In this document: positions 1 to 5,604 of the stretch, piece after piece
How positions within the stretch are numbered: the first letter of the stretch is position 1
How the letters are laid out: each line of letters starts with the position of its first letter
Source: Rhodobacter sp.
Lineage (GTDB): Bacteria > Pseudomonadota > Alphaproteobacteria > Rhodobacterales > Rhodobacteraceae
Direction of reading: 5' to 3'
DNA length: 10,313 nt
Assembly: GCA_013824045.1 (NCBI GenBank)
Contig: PNND01000142.1
Span: 1 to 10,313 of the forward strand
The notes under the pieces: generated by a model
Told to the model about the DNA's origin: nothing
Database searches by the model: none
Seen by the model: the letters and a program-made list of their open reading frames with translations, nothing else
Translations under genes and position numbers: made by a program

Positions 1-459
1 AAGGTCGCGCGCCGCAGTTTCGGCAGCGGCGACCGGATCGGCGGCATCCACGCCGCGCCCCTGTCCGCCAAGCCCGGCAAGGGCGAGGATTTCAGAGGCA
101 TTTCCGCGGATCACGCTCGGGCGCAGCAGCAGAAGGCGGGCGCAGACCTCCTGCCGGAAGCGGGTCGCTCCGACGCCGACCGGGTCAAGCACCCAAGGTC
201 TGCCAGCCGCATTCATCGTCTGGGCGGCGATTTCCATCGCTTCGGCCCAAGCCGGGTCCAATGTCCCGATGTTGATGGTCAGCGCCTGCGCAAGCCCCGC
301 GAATTCGGCCACCTCTTCACGGGCATGGACCATCGCAGGGGATGCGCCCGCCGAAAGCAGCACATTGGCCATGATGTTCATGGCCACGTAATTCGTTATG
401 TTATGCACCAATGGCGCCGTGGCGCGCATCTGATGAAGGTAGGTGCCAGTCTCGTTCAT
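1..459 (-). CDS. thiM: Hydroxyethylthiazole kinase ThiM, N-terminal part (cut by window edge)
   Basis: This enzyme phosphorylates 4-methyl-5-(2-hydroxyethyl)thiazole with ATP, the thiazole salvage step of thiamine synthesis, in the cytoplasm. The 153 visible residues carry the family's N-terminal signature VHNITNYVAMN (about 18-28), the stretch ASPAM (39-43), the glycine-rich DPVGVGATRFR (about 92-102) and RGNASEI (118-124), followed by a GxGRGVDA segment typical of the family. ThiM proteins are usually about 260-270 residues, so the C-terminal part, with the rest of the ATP site, lies beyond the left edge. The ATG at 459-457 is chosen because GGGAG (complement of 466-470) sits six bases upstream and the family signature begins soon after it. 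A TPP riboswitch directly upstream independently supports the thiamine role. Other thi genes may follow downstream, outside the window. Confidence 0.95.
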   Translation of the reverse strand, partial: MNETGTYLHQMRATAPLVHNITNYVAMNIMANVLLSAGASPAMVHAREEVAEFAGLAQALTINIGTLDPAWAEAMEIAAQTMNAAGRPWVLDPVGVGATRFRQEVCARLLLLRPSVIRGNASEILALAGLGGQGRGVDAADPVAAAETAARDL

Positions 460-463
460 CTTT

Positions 464-485
464 TTCTCCCGCCGACGCGGGAGAA
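464..485 (-). promoter_or_regulatory. RBS-sequestering hairpin, expression platform of the TPP riboswitch
   Basis: On the minus strand TTCTCCCGC (485-477) and GCGGGAGAA (472-464) form a perfect 9-bp stem with the four-base loop GTCG. The 3' arm contains the thiM Shine-Dalgarno GGGAG (470-466), six bases from the ATG. No U-run follows the hairpin (AAAG then ATG), so control is most likely at translation initiation rather than by a terminator. The CUCCC of the 5' arm can instead pair with the GGGAG in the aptamer's 3' region (complement of 535-539). That offers a simple on/off switch, which is inferred and not shown. Confidence 0.75.
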
Positions 486-527
486 CCCGACAGAATGGCT
501 GGCCAAGAAAAGACCGAACGCACCCGT

Positions 528-608
528 CGCGGACTCCCTACGCCAGCATGATCTGGTTCAGGTTCAAAGGGTGCTTCTCAGCCCGGATACCCGGACGCCC
601 CTGTCGCG
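528..608 (-). ncRNA. TPP riboswitch aptamer (THI box) controlling thiM
   Basis: Read on the minus strand, this leader has the conserved THI-box elements in order: CTGAGA (582-577), ACCCTTTGAACCTG (about 573-560) and GGCGTAGGGA (544-535). P1 can form between CGCGAC (608-603) and GTCCGCG (534-528) with one bulged C. P3 forms as GTCCGG/CCGGGC around the loop GTAT. The P5 stem reads CCAG/CTGG around ATCATG, whereas the well-known enterobacterial version is CTGG/CCAG. The swapped pairs preserve the helix, so this looks like a functional aptamer. Binding of thiamine pyrophosphate is expected to reduce thiM expression through the hairpin at 464-485. The exact 5' end of the transcript is not known. 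Confidence 0.93.
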
Positions 609-613
609 TGACA

Positions 614-642
614 AAAGTCAGAGTTGGTTGGCAAAATGTCAA
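614..642 (-). promoter_or_regulatory. Candidate promoter for the thiM leader
   Basis: A consensus -35 hexamer TTGACA reads on the minus strand at 642-637. A 17-base spacer later comes GACTTT (619-614), a poor -10 match. The predicted start near 607 would fall at the first base of riboswitch helix P1, and that position is the main argument for the call. Weak -10 elements are common in alphaproteobacteria. The -35 is clear; the -10 is doubtful. Confidence 0.4.
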
Positions 643-954
643 GAAGCAGCGAATAAATCCCCGCCCCGGGTTCTGATGGCTTGATCAACCGGGCTTTTCC
701 GGGTGCTTCGCCCGAAGGTCGATCCGCTAGGGGGGCGGGTGCTGTCACAGCGCCGATGTCGAACCTCCGGTAACCGCCCGACCTGCCGGTTCCCTTGCAA
801 TCGCAACGAGCAGGCCCGTCCCGATGCAGGGCGGGGCTCAGCCGCGGCTCAGGCCATACCGCGATCCGCGCGCGGGCCCGAATACCCTTCGGATCGCGCG
901 GCGACGGCTCTGTCTGCGCCCCTGCCGGGCGGCCGATGCACCGTTGCGGCAAGA
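643..954. other. Divergent intergenic spacer without a convincing gene
   Basis: This stretch separates the thiM promoter from the regulator gene. Open frames on both strands give arginine- and proline-rich translations with no family resemblance and no credible ribosome binding site, so I call none of them a gene. Visible structure is limited to the palindrome TTGATCAA (681-688), the short hairpin CTTCG-CC-CGAAG (706-717), the inverted repeat listed separately at 860-898, and the palindrome CGGGCCCG (873-880) inside that repeat's loop. A small RNA cannot be excluded, but no promoter plus terminator pair supports one. Confidence 0.5.
860..898. repeat. 9-bp perfect inverted repeat in the thiM/regulator spacer
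   Basis: CGCGATCCG (860-868) is the exact reverse complement of CGGATCGCG (890-898), with a 21-base loop that itself contains the palindrome CGGGCCCG (873-880). It lies about 100 bases upstream of the regulator start and is not followed by a T-run in either direction. It could be a protein-binding site, an RNA hairpin or a chance product of high GC content. Confidence 0.35.
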
Positions 955-971
955 TGGTCGTTATAATACCA
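955..971 (+). promoter_or_regulatory. Regulator promoter: consensus -10 inside a TGGT-N9-ACCA dyad
   Basis: A perfect TATAAT (962-967) lies about 31 bases before the regulator ATG. No good -35 hexamer is found at the usual spacing, so the promoter may depend on an activator or be weak. The -10 is enclosed by TGGT (955-958) and ACCA (968-971), a dyad of the general TGGT/ACCA type seen at operators of FCD-type GntR regulators such as FadR. A regulator bound here would block RNA polymerase, so autoregulation is the natural inference. Confidence 0.45.
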
Positions 972-998
972 ACAGGATTGGGCAAACTGGAGACATCC

Positions 999-1730
999 AT
1001 GGCATTCCTGCGCGGGTCCGGGGAACACTCGGACAGGATCATCCGGCGCAAGCTTTCGGATCAGGTTCTGGACCGCCTGCGCGACATGATCCGCAAGGGC
1101 GAATTGAAGCCCGGCGATGCGCTGCCCTCCGAACGCGTGCTGATGGAGCGGTTTCAGGTCGGCCGACCGGCGATCCGCGAAGCGCTGCAATCGCTGAACC
1201 ATGCGGGTCTGGTGTCGATCATGCATGGCGAACGGACGCGCGTGAATGTCATCGATGCCGACACCTTCTTTGAACAAAACAATGATATTGCGCGGCTTCT
1301 GCTCAATGTCGCGCCGTCGACCCTGCAGCACCTCAAGGAGGTGCGGACCATGTTCGAACTGGGCATCGTGCGCGTTGCCGCCGAACGGGCGACCGAGGCC
1401 GATATCCGCGACCTGCGCGCGGCGGTTGATCTGCAAAAGGCGCGCCTTGGCGGCGATCCCTTGCCCTTCATTGATGCGGATATGCGCTTCCATGTGCGGA
1501 TCGCGGCGATCTGCGCGAATCCGATCATCACGGCCACCAGCCAAGCCATGCTGCGCTGGCTCTTTGAATATCACACCGCGCTTCTGCACTGGTCCGGCAA
1601 CGAACAGACCACCTTGGCCGAACATGCGAGCATCGTCGATCAGATTGCCGCCCATGCGCCCGACCGCGCGGTTGAAATGATGCGCGCCCATCTGGAGCGG
1701 TCGCGCAACATGATCGACAACACCACCTGA
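999..1730 (+). CDS. GntR-family transcriptional regulator (FadR/FCD subfamily), likely regulator of the apionate genes
   Basis: This 243-residue DNA-binding protein has a winged helix-turn-helix at about 17-80, including the GntR signature LPSERVLMERFQVGRPAIREAL, and an all-helical FCD ligand domain at about 110-235. Residues D161, H165, H209 and H231 occupy the D-xxx-H...H...H pattern that binds a metal in FCD domains. The wing region LNHAGLVSIMHGERTRV resembles proteins annotated as NanR-like, but sialate genes are absent, so that name should not be carried over. The ATG at 999 is preceded by GGAG at 989-992. Longer in-frame starts, back to 795, would add a low-complexity arginine-rich leader and lack support. 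The gene is convergent with the RLP gene 42 bases away. The effector is unknown; a pathway intermediate such as apionate is inferred from position. Confidence 0.9.
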   Translation: MAFLRGSGEHSDRIIRRKLSDQVLDRLRDMIRKGELKPGDALPSERVLMERFQVGRPAIREALQSLNHAGLVSIMHGERTRVNVIDADTFFEQNNDIARLLLNVAPSTLQHLKEVRTMFELGIVRVAAERATEADIRDLRAAVDLQKARLGGDPLPFIDADMRFHVRIAAICANPIITATSQAMLRWLFEYHTALLHWSGNEQTTLAEHASIVDQIAAHAPDRAVEMMRAHLERSRNMIDNTT

Positions 1731-1741
1731 CCCTGTCCCGC

Positions 1742-1762
1742 GCCGCGCGCCATGGGCGCGGC
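1742..1762. terminator. GC-rich hairpin between convergent genes, possible bidirectional terminator
   Basis: GCCGCGC (1742-1748) and GCGCGGC (1756-1762) form a perfect 7-bp stem with a seven-base loop. A competing 6-bp stem, CGCGCC/GGCGCG, is also possible. The hairpin sits in the 42-base gap between the regulator stop and the RLP stop and could serve both. No T-run follows on either strand, so it is not a canonical intrinsic terminator. Confidence 0.4.
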
Positions 1763-1772
1763 AGCCACCGGA

Positions 1773-3020
1773 TCAGCCATAGGTGCGCAGCGCCGCCGCC
1801 AGCGCGGGGCTGTCCTTCGCCGCCTGTTCCAGCGTCAGCCCTGCCATCGCCGCCGCCCAGGCATCCTGCAAGGACCGCACGCCCCCGGCCGGCCCATCCG
1901 CATGCGCCATGATCCCGCCCCCGGCGGCGAAGATCAGGTCCGGGCTCTGCAGCGCCGCCCATGTGTCAAAGGCTTGCAGGGCCGTCTGCCCCGAGGAAAA
2001 CACCGGCATCGTGATCCCGGGATTGCCTGCGGACAGCGGCGACAGCAATGACCGGGCCGAGGTGAGCGAACTCTCATCAGACTCGCAGAACTTGTTGCGC
2101 AACCCGTTCACATGCATGTGGTCCGCCCCGGCCAGCCGCCACAGCTTGGACCAGGCCGTATAATCGAACCCCAGCGCCGGATGGCGCGACAGGTATCCCC
2201 AGCCGTTGCGATGCAGGTGAATGGGCAGTTGCGCATGTCGGCGCAGTGCCAGCATCCCGGTCAACCCCACCGAATTGGCGCTGGCCATCACGCAGGTGCC
2301 GCCCTGTTGCAGCACAAGATCATGCCGCGCCCGCATCTCATCCACCTCACCGGTCAGGTTGAAGGCATACATCACCTTCTTTCCCGTCCGTTCGGCATGG
2401 GCCTTGATCACCGGCATCACCGCATGCACGCGGTCCTCAAAGGGGCAGACGCTGCCATCGGCCTGCAACTCATCATCCTTGATGAAATCGATCCCCGCCG
2501 CGCAGAGCAGATCAACCATCGCCGCCGTTTCCCCCGCCGTCAGCCCGATGGAGGGCTTGATGATCGTCCCGATCAGTGGCCGCCCCTGCACCCCAGACAG
2601 ATCCCGCGTCCCGTCGACGCCAAAGGCAGGCCGCGGGCTTGCCGCGACAAGGGCATCTGGAAAGCGCAGATCGGACAGCCGCAGCCCCGCCACGCAATTC
2701 AATTCGAACAGGTTGCCCGCAACGGTGGCAAGGATGTTGGGCAGGCTTATCCCGGTATTGCCCAGCGGCCAGGACAGGGTGATCCGCGCCCGCCGATGCG
2801 GTGCGTCAGCCCGCGCGGCCCCCGGCAGGGCGGGGCCCGCCACATCGCCCATGTCCACGATCCGCTCTACCCGCGCGGCAGAGCGCGCCTTGAGCGCCTC
2901 TGTCTCACCCGGCACGGCCATGAAGGTGCCAGAAGATTGCTCTCCCGCAATCGTCGCCGCGGCAGTTTCGACAGGCATCGCCGTCTCAAGGATGTAGTCG
3001 GCTTCAAATCTGTCGGTCAT
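1773..3020 (-). CDS. RuBisCO-like protein: 3-oxo-isoapionate-4-phosphate decarboxylase (OiaX) or transcarboxylase/hydrolase (OiaT)
   Basis: This 415-residue RuBisCO large-subunit homologue acts on 3-oxo-isoapionate 4-phosphate in D-apionate catabolism. By analogy with form I numbering, E27 (E60), T32 (T65), N103 (N123), K155 in GTIIKPSIGL (K175), K181-D-D183-E184 in IDFIKDDE (K201/D203/E204), H270-R271 (H294/R295), H303 (H327) and K310 (loop-6 K334) are kept. S157 replaces the catalytic K177, F33 replaces W66 and W274 replaces H298. The carbamylation and metal site is therefore intact, but the CO2-fixing set is not. It is shorter than true RuBisCO (about 450-480 residues). The start ATG overlaps the apnL stop as ATGA, implying translational coupling at the end of the apnO-apnL operon. 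OiaX would yield an erythrulose phosphate; OiaT would yield glycolate and dihydroxyacetone phosphate. Sequence alone does not decide which. Family and pathway are firm; the reaction is open. Confidence 0.88.
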   Translation of the reverse strand: MTDRFEADYILETAMPVETAAATIAGEQSSGTFMAVPGETEALKARSAARVERIVDMGDVAGPALPGAARADAPHRRARITLSWPLGNTGISLPNILATVAGNLFELNCVAGLRLSDLRFPDALVAASPRPAFGVDGTRDLSGVQGRPLIGTIIKPSIGLTAGETAAMVDLLCAAGIDFIKDDELQADGSVCPFEDRVHAVMPVIKAHAERTGKKVMYAFNLTGEVDEMRARHDLVLQQGGTCVMASANSVGLTGMLALRRHAQLPIHLHRNGWGYLSRHPALGFDYTAWSKLWRLAGADHMHVNGLRNKFCESDESSLTSARSLLSPLSAGNPGITMPVFSSGQTALQAFDTWAALQSPDLIFAAGGGIMAHADGPAGGVRSLQDAWAAAMAGLTLEQAAKDSPALAAALRTYG

Positions 3021-4657
3021 TGCCGTGCTTCCCTTCGCGTCTCAAACAAAACGGCGCTTTCTGCTGGAACGGGCGCAAGGCCCGGCACCGCCGCGAGCGG
3101 GCCTGTCGTGCAATTGGCGGCAAGGCCCAGATCGCCCGCCTCGATCACCACGACCCCGTCCGATTGCCGGATCTGCGCCATCCGCCCCGCCATCGCCGCC
3201 GCCTGCCGGATCACCTCGGCCAGCGGCCCTTTCGCCCCCAGTGGCCCATCCGGCATGGCCAGTGCAAGGCTTTCCACCCCCGCCTGTGCCGCTGCCGCCA
3301 GCGCCGCCACGGCATAGGCGGCGGCAAATCCGGTGGGCTGGCGCGGATCGTCCATCGCCATGGGCAGGCGCAGGCCATCCGGGTTTGGCGCTACCCTGTC
3401 ACCATAGGGGTTGCAGCGCATCCCGATAGAGATCAGCCCCAGATGCAGCGGCTTTTCCCCGGCAATCGCCCGCGCCGTGGCAAGAATATCGGGCAGCGCC
3501 TCGATCGTCTGCCAGACCGACAAGTCATCGGCCGCATGGACAATCGCCGTATTGCCGAAGGTGACGAAATCCACCGCCGCCGGATCGGGCCTGCACCGGT
3601 TCAGTTCCGTGAAATTCGTCAGGCTGCCGCCCCCCACCAGCGCGCCCGGAAAGCCCGCGCGCAAAAGGGAATAGGCATGTTGCGGCTGCGCCCCGGCGGG
3701 CCATGGCCCCTCGGGTTGATGGCTTTTCAGATAGGGGCGGGGCAGGGCGGTCACGCGGGCGGGATGCAGACCCGCCGCCTGCGCCAGCGCGATCAGCGCG
3801 CCAAGATCGGGCAGGTCATCGAACACGATCTCCAGCGCCGCCACCCCCGCCAGCGCCCGCAGATCCGCGTCGGGCGTGGCGCGCTCCATCCGCAATTGCA
3901 CCGGCACCCCGGCAAACCCGGCCAAGGCCGCGCTGTCTGACAGTCCCGGCTCATGCGCCAGCATCACCTGCGGCATCCGCACCGCGACCGTCGGCGCCGC
4001 TGCCGCCACCGACGCCCTGCCGCCCACAGCCCGCAGCGCAAGCGTCACCCGTTGCCGCACCACCGTACCCGCCGCCACATCATAGGGCCGGGGCAGCGAC
4101 AGCGGGCGGCAATAGGTTTTGAACGACGCGTCCGACCAGTTGCGTTGATCCTCCATCTCGAACACATCGCCGTCAAAGGCGATGTCCACCTCGATGCCCG
4201 CCACCACATGCCGCAATCCGGCGATGTCTCGCGCGGGTTGGCCGGGGCTTACCAGCGCAGGAAAGACGGTGTCTGTCCTCCCGCCGCCCGAATGGCGCAG
4301 ATGCAGCACTGATCCCGCCACCCCCCGGATCGGGTGCAGCAGCGTGAACCCCGCCCGGTTGATGCGCGCCGCGTCGGGAAAGGTGATGTCCACCTCTGCC
4401 ACCAGCGCCTCCGGCGTCAGGGCCACGTGGAAGCGGCCCATGAACACCCCGTCGCGGCAGGCGAACTGGCGCGTCAGGCTGTCTGGTCCAACCTCCTCGG
4501 ACAAGAGGGTGGTCAGATACGTTCCCCAATCGGCATTGCGCACCGGATGGGTCAGCCCACGCAGCACTTCAACCCCGTCAAAGGTCACTGCGCCCAGCCC
4601 GCCCTCGCGCAGTTCCGCGCAGATCGGCCCGGCCCTCAGATGCTGCGCGCCCGTCAT
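3017..4657 (-). CDS. apnL: D-apionate lactonase ApnL
   Basis: The protein, 546 residues from the ATG at 4657, matches in length and context the lactonase that hydrolyses D-apionolactone to D-apionate. The N-terminal part (about 1-215) looks beta-rich, and holds the run EDQRNWSDASFKTY (169-182). The C-terminal part (about 250-480) has alternating hydrophobic strands and helices like a TIM-type barrel, with GGGSLTNFTELNR (342-354), FGNTAIVHAADD (367-378) and IGMRCNPYGD (411-420). Several acidic and polar residues in these motifs are candidates for catalysis, but I cannot name the pair. No signal peptide is seen, so it is probably cytoplasmic. The chosen ATG lies 13 bases after the apnO stop with AGGGGC upstream. 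A longer start at 4732 would overlap apnO and add a low-complexity leader. Its stop overlaps the RLP start. Assignment rests on remembered family features plus the apnO/oiaK/RLP neighbours. Confidence 0.82.
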   Translation of the reverse strand: MTGAQHLRAGPICAELREGGLGAVTFDGVEVLRGLTHPVRNADWGTYLTTLLSEEVGPDSLTRQFACRDGVFMGRFHVALTPEALVAEVDITFPDAARINRAGFTLLHPIRGVAGSVLHLRHSGGGRTDTVFPALVSPGQPARDIAGLRHVVAGIEVDIAFDGDVFEMEDQRNWSDASFKTYCRPLSLPRPYDVAAGTVVRQRVTLALRAVGGRASVAAAAPTVAVRMPQVMLAHEPGLSDSAALAGFAGVPVQLRMERATPDADLRALAGVAALEIVFDDLPDLGALIALAQAAGLHPARVTALPRPYLKSHQPEGPWPAGAQPQHAYSLLRAGFPGALVGGGSLTNFTELNRCRPDPAAVDFVTFGNTAIVHAADDLSVWQTIEALPDILATARAIAGEKPLHLGLISIGMRCNPYGDRVAPNPDGLRLPMAMDDPRQPTGFAAAYAVAALAAAAQAGVESLALAMPDGPLGAKGPLAEVIRQAAAMAGRMAQIRQSDGVVVIEAGDLGLAANCTTGPLAAVPGLAPVPAESAVLFETRREARQ

Positions 4658-4670
4658 CCTGCCCCTGCCG

Positions 4671-5501
4671 TCAGGTGATGCGCTTGATGCTTTCGGTGAT
4701 CTCGTCCCAGTCGAAGACGCGCTTCCAGTCATCTTTCATCAGCACTGGAATCCCGAACTGGATCGCCTTGTTGCAGGCGTCCGAGAAGACGCCCACGCGC
4801 TCTTCAAAGATCACCGCGCCCAGAATGTTCATGTGCCCCAAGAGGAAATCGCGGGCGCAGTCATGGCTGACGCCAGAGCGGCGCACGCATTCATCCATCG
4901 CCTCGCGCATGATCGTCATCAGCGATGCCGCGACCGTTTCTGAAAGCCCCGGCTCCAGCATCGCCATCTGCGCCACTGTCACCTCATGGCTGCGCATGAC
5001 GGGCGCATAGATCGCCCGTGCGATGCGGTCACCCAGTTCATAATGCTCGCGCGGGCCCTGCATCAGGGCGTTGACGATGGCCTGCTTGGCCGCGATCCCG
5101 CCGAAATGGTCGGCCTTGCCCTCGGGCGTTACCTCATCGTTATAGATCGGCGGGTGGCAGGGATGGCTGATGAAATAGCTGATATCCGCTCGCTCGGGCA
5201 GATGCCCGACAAAGGGCGCCGCTGCATCCAGAATGAACACCATGGTGCCCGCACGCAGCTTGGGCACGACCTCGGCCGCGACCCGCCCGATATGGGTGTC
5301 CGGCACGGCGAGGATCACGGCATCCGCATCGGCCACTGCGACCTCGGCCGATACACAATCCTTCCCCCACGCCTCTTTCACGCGCTGCTGCCCAGCCGGG
5401 TTCACCTCGACATAAGACACGTGGAAATCGGTCTTGGCCAGGTTCAGCGACAGCCGCATCCCCATCTTCCCCCCCGCGCCGAACAACGCAATCCTAGTCA
5501 T
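4671..5501 (-). CDS. apnO: D-apionate oxidoisomerase ApnO
   Basis: This 276-residue NAD(P)-dependent enzyme is predicted to oxidise D-apionate while moving a hydroxymethyl group, giving 3-oxo-isoapionate. The N-terminal Rossmann fold begins MTRIALFGAGGKMGMRL, with the dinucleotide loop GAGGKMG at 8-14, and continues through VILAVPDTHIG (62-72). A conserved-looking HPCHPPIYND (113-122) lies at the domain junction. The rest is a helical C-terminal domain of the 6-phosphogluconate-dehydrogenase-like type, including HMNILGAVIFEERVGVFSDACNKAI (about 223-247). The ATG at 5501 is preceded by AGGAAA and places the Rossmann strand at residue 2. An upstream in-frame ATG at 5552 would run through the promoter region. 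It is the first gene of the minus-strand operon and is divergent from oiaK. A generic dehydrogenase of this fold is the alternative, but the neighbours make ApnO by far the best fit. Confidence 0.87.
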   Translation of the reverse strand: MTRIALFGAGGKMGMRLSLNLAKTDFHVSYVEVNPAGQQRVKEAWGKDCVSAEVAVADADAVILAVPDTHIGRVAAEVVPKLRAGTMVFILDAAAPFVGHLPERADISYFISHPCHPPIYNDEVTPEGKADHFGGIAAKQAIVNALMQGPREHYELGDRIARAIYAPVMRSHEVTVAQMAMLEPGLSETVAASLMTIMREAMDECVRRSGVSHDCARDFLLGHMNILGAVIFEERVGVFSDACNKAIQFGIPVLMKDDWKRVFDWDEITESIKRIT

Positions 5502-5526
5502 TGCAGCACTTTCCTTTTGCAGAGGG

Positions 5527-5574
5527 TTGATGGCCAACTGGTATGACCTCATAATAAGTCATAGGTCAAGTCAA
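5527..5574. promoter_or_regulatory. Divergent promoter/operator region between apnO and oiaK
   Basis: For oiaK the plus strand has TTGATG (5527-5532), a 17-base spacer and CATAAT (5550-5555), a good promoter fit with a start near 5562. For apnO the minus strand has TTGACT (5574-5569) and TTGACC (5569-5564), with only weak -10 choices, so the two promoters overlap. The same interval holds several dyads: TGACCT (5544-5549) with AGGTCA (5563-5568), TATGAC (5542-5547) with GTCATA (5558-5563), and TGGTATGACC (5539-5548), which resembles the TGGTnnnACC core of FCD-type regulator sites. One bound regulator here could control both transcription units. The regulator encoded at 999-1730 is the obvious candidate. 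Confidence 0.5.
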
Positions 5575-5604
5575 GGGCGACTTCGACAGGGTTGAGGGGA
5601 CGTC

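Noticed and set aside
681..688. TTGATCAA as an FNR-type site
   Set aside because: FNR sites need a four-base gap between TTGAT and ATCAA, which is absent here.
745..775. Possible tRNA T-arm (GGTTCGA on the minus strand)
   Set aside because: The bases flanking the loop do not pair into a five-base stem, and no acceptor or anticodon arm is found nearby.
795..998. N-terminal extension of the GntR regulator
   Set aside because: The extension is low-complexity, crosses the TATAAT/operator region and lacks a ribosome site. The ATG at 999 has a good one.
1773..3020. True RuBisCO large subunit and carbon fixation
   Set aside because: The protein is short (415 residues), lacks the K177 equivalent and H298, and has no small subunit or phosphoribulokinase nearby. 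The neighbours are apionate genes.
2112..3317. Long plus-strand open frame (401 codons) opposite the RLP and apnL
   Set aside because: The translation is rich in R, P, H and Q with no recognisable domain. It is the usual antisense shadow of high-GC coding sequence.
4658..4732. Longer apnL start overlapping apnO
   Set aside because: The added residues are low-complexity S/R/G-rich sequence derived from the apnO 3' end. The ATG at 4657 has an upstream AGGGGC.
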